A stretch of DNA of 64,000 bases, taken from contig NC_134930.1 in assembly GCF_051020765.1 (NCBI RefSeq), forward strand, positions 5,704,001 to 5,768,000, in the 5' to 3' direction. Both the position numbers and the translations under genes were made by a program. This stretch comes from Lasioglossum baleicum (lineage: Eukaryota; Arthropoda; Insecta; Hymenoptera; Halictidae). The notes under the pieces were generated by a model. That model was not told the DNA's origin and did no database searches. It saw nothing but the letters and a program-made list of their open reading frames with translations. Below are positions 60,976 to 64,000 of this stretch, piece by piece (position 1 is the first letter of the stretch; each line of letters starts with the position of its first letter).

Positions 60976-62042
60976 GGTAGTGTATACCAGTTCGGGGACG
61001 AAACCGGTGAGTCCCACCTCGGCCTCATGGCTAAGAATGTAGTGTATACCTGTTCGCGGACGACACCCATCAGTCCCATCTCTGCCTCATGGCTAAGAAG
61101 GTAGTGTATACCAGTTCCGGACGACACCGGTAAGTCCCTTCTCGGCCTCATGGCTAAGAAGGTAGTATATACCAGTTCGGGGACGACACCGATCAGTCCC
61201 ATCTCGGCCTCATGGCTAAGAAGGTAGTGTATACCAGTTCCGGACGACACCGGTTTGTGCCTTCTCGGCCTCATGGCTAAGAAGGTAGTGTATACCAGTT
61301 CGGGGACGAAACCGGTGAGTCCCATCTCGGCCTCATGGCTAAGAAGGTAGTGTATACCTGTTCGCGGACGGCACCGATCAGTCCCATCTCGGCCTCATGG
61401 CTAAGAAGGTAGTGTATACCAGTTCGGGGACGAAACTGGTGAGTCCCATCTCGGCCTCATGGCTAAGAAGGTAGTGTATACCTGTTCGCGGACGACACCG
61501 ATCAGTCCCATCTCGGCCTCATGGCTAAGAAGGTAGTGTATACCTGTTCGCGGACAACACCGATCAGTCCCATCTCGGCCTCATGGCTAAGAAGGTAGTG
61601 TATACCAGTTCCGGACGACACCGGTGAGTCCCATCTCGGCCTCATGGCTAAGAAGGTAGTGTATACCTGTTCGCGGGCGACACCGATCAGTCCCTTCTCG
61701 ACCTCATGGCTAAGAAGGTAGTGTATACCAGTTCGGGGACGAAACCGGTGAGTCCCATCTCGGCTTCATGGCTAGGAAGGTAGTGTATACCTGTTCGCGG
61801 ACGACACCGATCAGTCCCATCTCGGCCACATCGCTAAGAAGGTAGTGTATACCTGTTCGCGGACAACACCGATCAGTCCCATCTCGGCCTCATGGCTAAG
61901 AAGGTAGTGTATACCAGTTCCGGACGACACCGGTGAGTCCCATCTCGGCCTCATGGCTAAGAAGGTAGTGTATACCTGTTCGCGGACGACACCGATCAGT
62001 CCCTTCTCGGCCTCATGGCTAAGAAGGTAGTGTATACCAGTT
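60976..62042. repeat. Block shared with 38,694-39,760, copy 2
   Basis: Partner markers lie at GGTTTGTGCC (61,252), GCGGGC (61,673) and CACATCGC (61,827), each 22,282 bp from copy 1. AAGAATGTAG (61,034) is private. The copy then continues A(CCCTTC)-C rather than A-B, so the 432-bp duplication seen downstream of copy 1 is not present here. Confidence 0.88.
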
Positions 62043-64000
62043 CGGGGACGAAACCGGTGAGTCCCATCTCGGCCTCATGGCTAAGAAGGTAGTGTATACC
62101 TGTTCGCGGACGACACCGATCAGACCCATCTCGGCCTCGTGGCTAAGAAGGTAGTGTATACCAGTTCCGGACGACACCGGTAAGTCCCTTCTCGGCCTCA
62201 TGGCTAAGAAGGTAGTGTATACCAGTTCGGGGACGAAACCGGTGAGTCCCATCTCGGCCTCATGGCTAAGAAGGTAGTGTGTACCTGTTCGCGTCCGACG
62301 CCGATCAGTCCCATCTCGGCCTCATGGCTAAGAAGGTAGTGTATACCAGTTCGGGGACGAAACCGGTGAGTCCCAACTCGGCCTCATGGCTAAGATGGTA
62401 GTGTATACCAGTCCCGGGGGCACCGGTAAGTCCCTTCTCGGCCTCATGGCTAAGAAGGTAGTGTATACCAGTTCGGGGACGAAACCGGTGAATCCCATCT
62501 TGGCCTCCTGGCTAAGAAGGTAGTGTATACCTGTTCGCGGACGACACCGATCAGTCCCATCTCGGCCTCATGGCTAAGAAGGTAGTGTATACCAGTTCCG
62601 GACGACACCGGTAAGTCCCTTCTCGGCCTCATGGCTAAGAAGGTAGTGTATACCTGTTCGCGGACGACACCGATCAGTCCCTTCTCGGCCTCATGGCTAA
62701 GAAGGTAGTGTATACCAGTTCGGGGACGAAACCGGTGAGTCCCACCTCGGCCTCATGGCTAAGAAGGTAGTGTATACCTGTTCGCGGACGACACCGATCA
62801 GTCCCATCTCGGCCTCATGGCTAAGAAGGTAGTGTATACCAGTTCCGGACGACACCGGTGAGTCCCATCTCGGCCTCATGGCTAAGAAGGTAGTGTATAC
62901 CTGTTCGCGGACGACACCGATCAGTCCCTTCTCGACCTCATGGCTAAGAAGGTAGTGTATACCAGTTCGGGGACGAAACCGGTGAGTCCCATCTCGGCTT
63001 CATGGCTAGGAAGGTAGTGTATACCTGTCCGCGGACGACACCGATCAGTCCCATCTCGGCCACATCGCTAAGAAGGTAGTGTATACCTGTTCGCGGACAA
63101 CACCGATCAGTCCCATCTCGGCCTCATGGCTAAGAAGGTAGTGTATACCTGTTCGCGGACGACACCGGTAAGTCCCTTCTCGGCCTCATGGCTAAGAAGG
63201 TAGTGTATACCTGTTCGCGGACGACACCGATCAGTCCCTTCTCGGCCTCATGGCTAAGAAGGTAGTGTATACCAGTTCGGGGACGAAACCGGTGAGTCCC
63301 ACCTCGGCCTCATGGCTAAGAAGGTAGTGTATACCTGTTCGCGTCCGACGCCGATCAGTCCCATCTCGGCCTCATGGCTAAGAAGGTAGTGTATACCAGT
63401 TCGGGGACGAAACCGGTGAGTCCCAACTCGGCCTCATGGCTAAGATGGTAGTGTATACCAGTCCCGGGGGCACCGGTAAGTCCCTTCTCGGCCTCATGGC
63501 TAAGAAGGTAGTGTATACCAGTTCGGGGACGAAACCGGTGAATCCCATCTTGGCCTCCTGGCTAAGAAGGTAGTGTATACCTGTTCGCGGAAGACACCGA
63601 TCAGTCCCATCTCGGCCTCATGGCTAAGAAGGTAGTGTATACCAGTTCGGGGACGAAACCGGTGAGTCCCATCTCGGCCTCATGGCTAAGATGGTAGTGT
63701 ATACCTGTTCGCGGACGACACCGGTAAGTCCCTTCTCGGCCTCATGGCTAAGAAGGTAGTGTATACCTGTTCGCGGACGACACCGATCAGTCCCATCTCG
63801 GCCTCATGGCTAAGAAGGTAGTGTATACCAGTTCCGGACGACACCGGTAAGTCCCTTCTCGGCCTCATGGCTAAGAAGGTAGTGTATACCAGTTCGGGGA
63901 CGAAACCGGTGAGTCCCATCTCGGCCTCATGGCTAAGAAGGTAGTGTATACCTGTTCGCGGACGACACCGATCAGTCCCATCTCCGCCTCATGGCTAAGA
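62043..64000. repeat. Terminal mosaic with repeated AACTCGG-D-TTGG cassette
   Basis: A with GCGTCCGACGCCGATC (62,291 and 63,341), C(CCCAACTCGG; 62,374 and 63,424), D(CAGTCCCGGGGGC) and C(GTGAATCCC, CTTGGCCTCCTGG) recur 1,050 bp apart (17 monomers: two B and one D). After the cassette the first copy continues A, B, A, C; the second continues A(GGAAGACACC), C, A/B hybrid as in epsilon. CTGTCCGCGG (63,026) is private. The window ends inside an A variant with CTCCGCC (63,984). Confidence 0.82.

Larger units (their letters stand above)
1..64000. repeat. Uninterrupted ~62-bp satellite array (whole window)
   Basis: The motif GGTAGTGTATACC recurs every 60-62 bp from the first line to the last, always in the same orientation; the first steps fall at 9, 71, 132, 193, 255, 317, 378 and 440. 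No inverted monomer, foreign insertion or gap was seen. Both window ends lie inside a monomer, so the array continues on each side. Composition is about 55% GC. Length, uniform orientation and nested higher-order periodicity are known hallmarks of eukaryotic satellite DNA in heterochromatin; that assignment is inference because no flanking unique sequence is present. The family is not one I recognise. No stretch holds a credible gene. Confidence 0.97.

Noticed and set aside
60963..61325. 120-codon minus-strand frame with slightly different residues
   Set aside because: It is the satellite frame again; the residue changes come from the ACACCCATC and GGTTTGTGCC variants of this block, and the longer end from the CATGGATAAG change.
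1..64000. CRISPR array
   Set aside because: Repeats are contiguous with no unique spacers; the variable box has only a few recurring states.
1..64000. Telomeric repeat or rDNA spacer repeat
   Set aside because: The 60-62 bp period is far longer than telomere units, and no rRNA sequence or unique spacer occurs in 64 kb. An rDNA spacer of this length would be exceptional.
1..64000. A transposable element or its remnant supplying the monomer
   Set aside because: No terminal repeats, target-site duplication or coding remnant was seen; nothing departs from the monomer for more than a few bases.
1..64000. A new gene-based system (defence, biosynthesis, mobile)
   Set aside because: There is no protein-coding or RNA-gene content to build one. 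The notable content is the repeat architecture.

Overview
The whole 64 kb is one uninterrupted head-to-tail satellite array. Every stretch I read is built from a monomer of about 62 bp, all in one orientation. By division there are roughly 1,040 monomers at a mean of about 61.7 bp. I found no gene, RNA gene, transposon, CRISPR array or other non-satellite sequence, and neither array edge lies in the window. An array this long, with nested higher-order repeats (HORs), points to eukaryotic nuclear heterochromatin (centromeric, pericentromeric or another satellite block). I do not recognise the family and cannot name the organism. The array is about 55% GC and is not visibly depleted in CpG.

The organisation has three levels. 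(1) Each monomer has an almost constant core (GGTAGTGTATACC, then after the variable part TCTCGGCCTCATGGCTAAGAA) and a box of about 28 bp that occurs in a few linked states: A (62 bp, TGTTCGCGG...CCGATCAG), C (62 bp, AGTTCGGGG...AAACCGGTGAG), B (61 bp, AGTTCCGG...CCGGT[G/A]AG) and a rarer D (60 bp, TTCCGGGGGCACCGG). (2) Runs of C-A-B form a 185-bp trimer. (3) Private variants define HORs of 11 to 93 monomers.

Region by region: 1-25,480 (domain I) holds ten units opened by a landmark monomer (GCTAGG followed by CCTATTCGCGG). The basic lengths are 2,591 bp (42 monomers) and 2,159 bp (35 monomers); the other units (802, 2,161, 3,331, 3,390 and 3,516 bp) can be read as whole-monomer deletions, duplications and fusions of these. 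Positions 25,481-26,830 are a transition. Positions 26,831-38,235 (domain II) hold three copies of a 3.8/3.5-kb HOR. Positions 38,236-64,000 (domain III) are a mosaic of tandem duplications (308, 371, 432, 1,049, 2,284, 2,347, 4,443 bp), a 51-56 kb block sharing domain II variants, and a block of about 1.07 kb repeated 22,282 bp away.

Open reading frames of 60-138 codons occur throughout on the minus strand. They are a by-product of the period: 62 and 61 are not multiples of 3, and a monomer's minus strand has one fixed TAG. They are not annotated as genes. The scientific interest lies in the repeat architecture and the rearrangement history it records.
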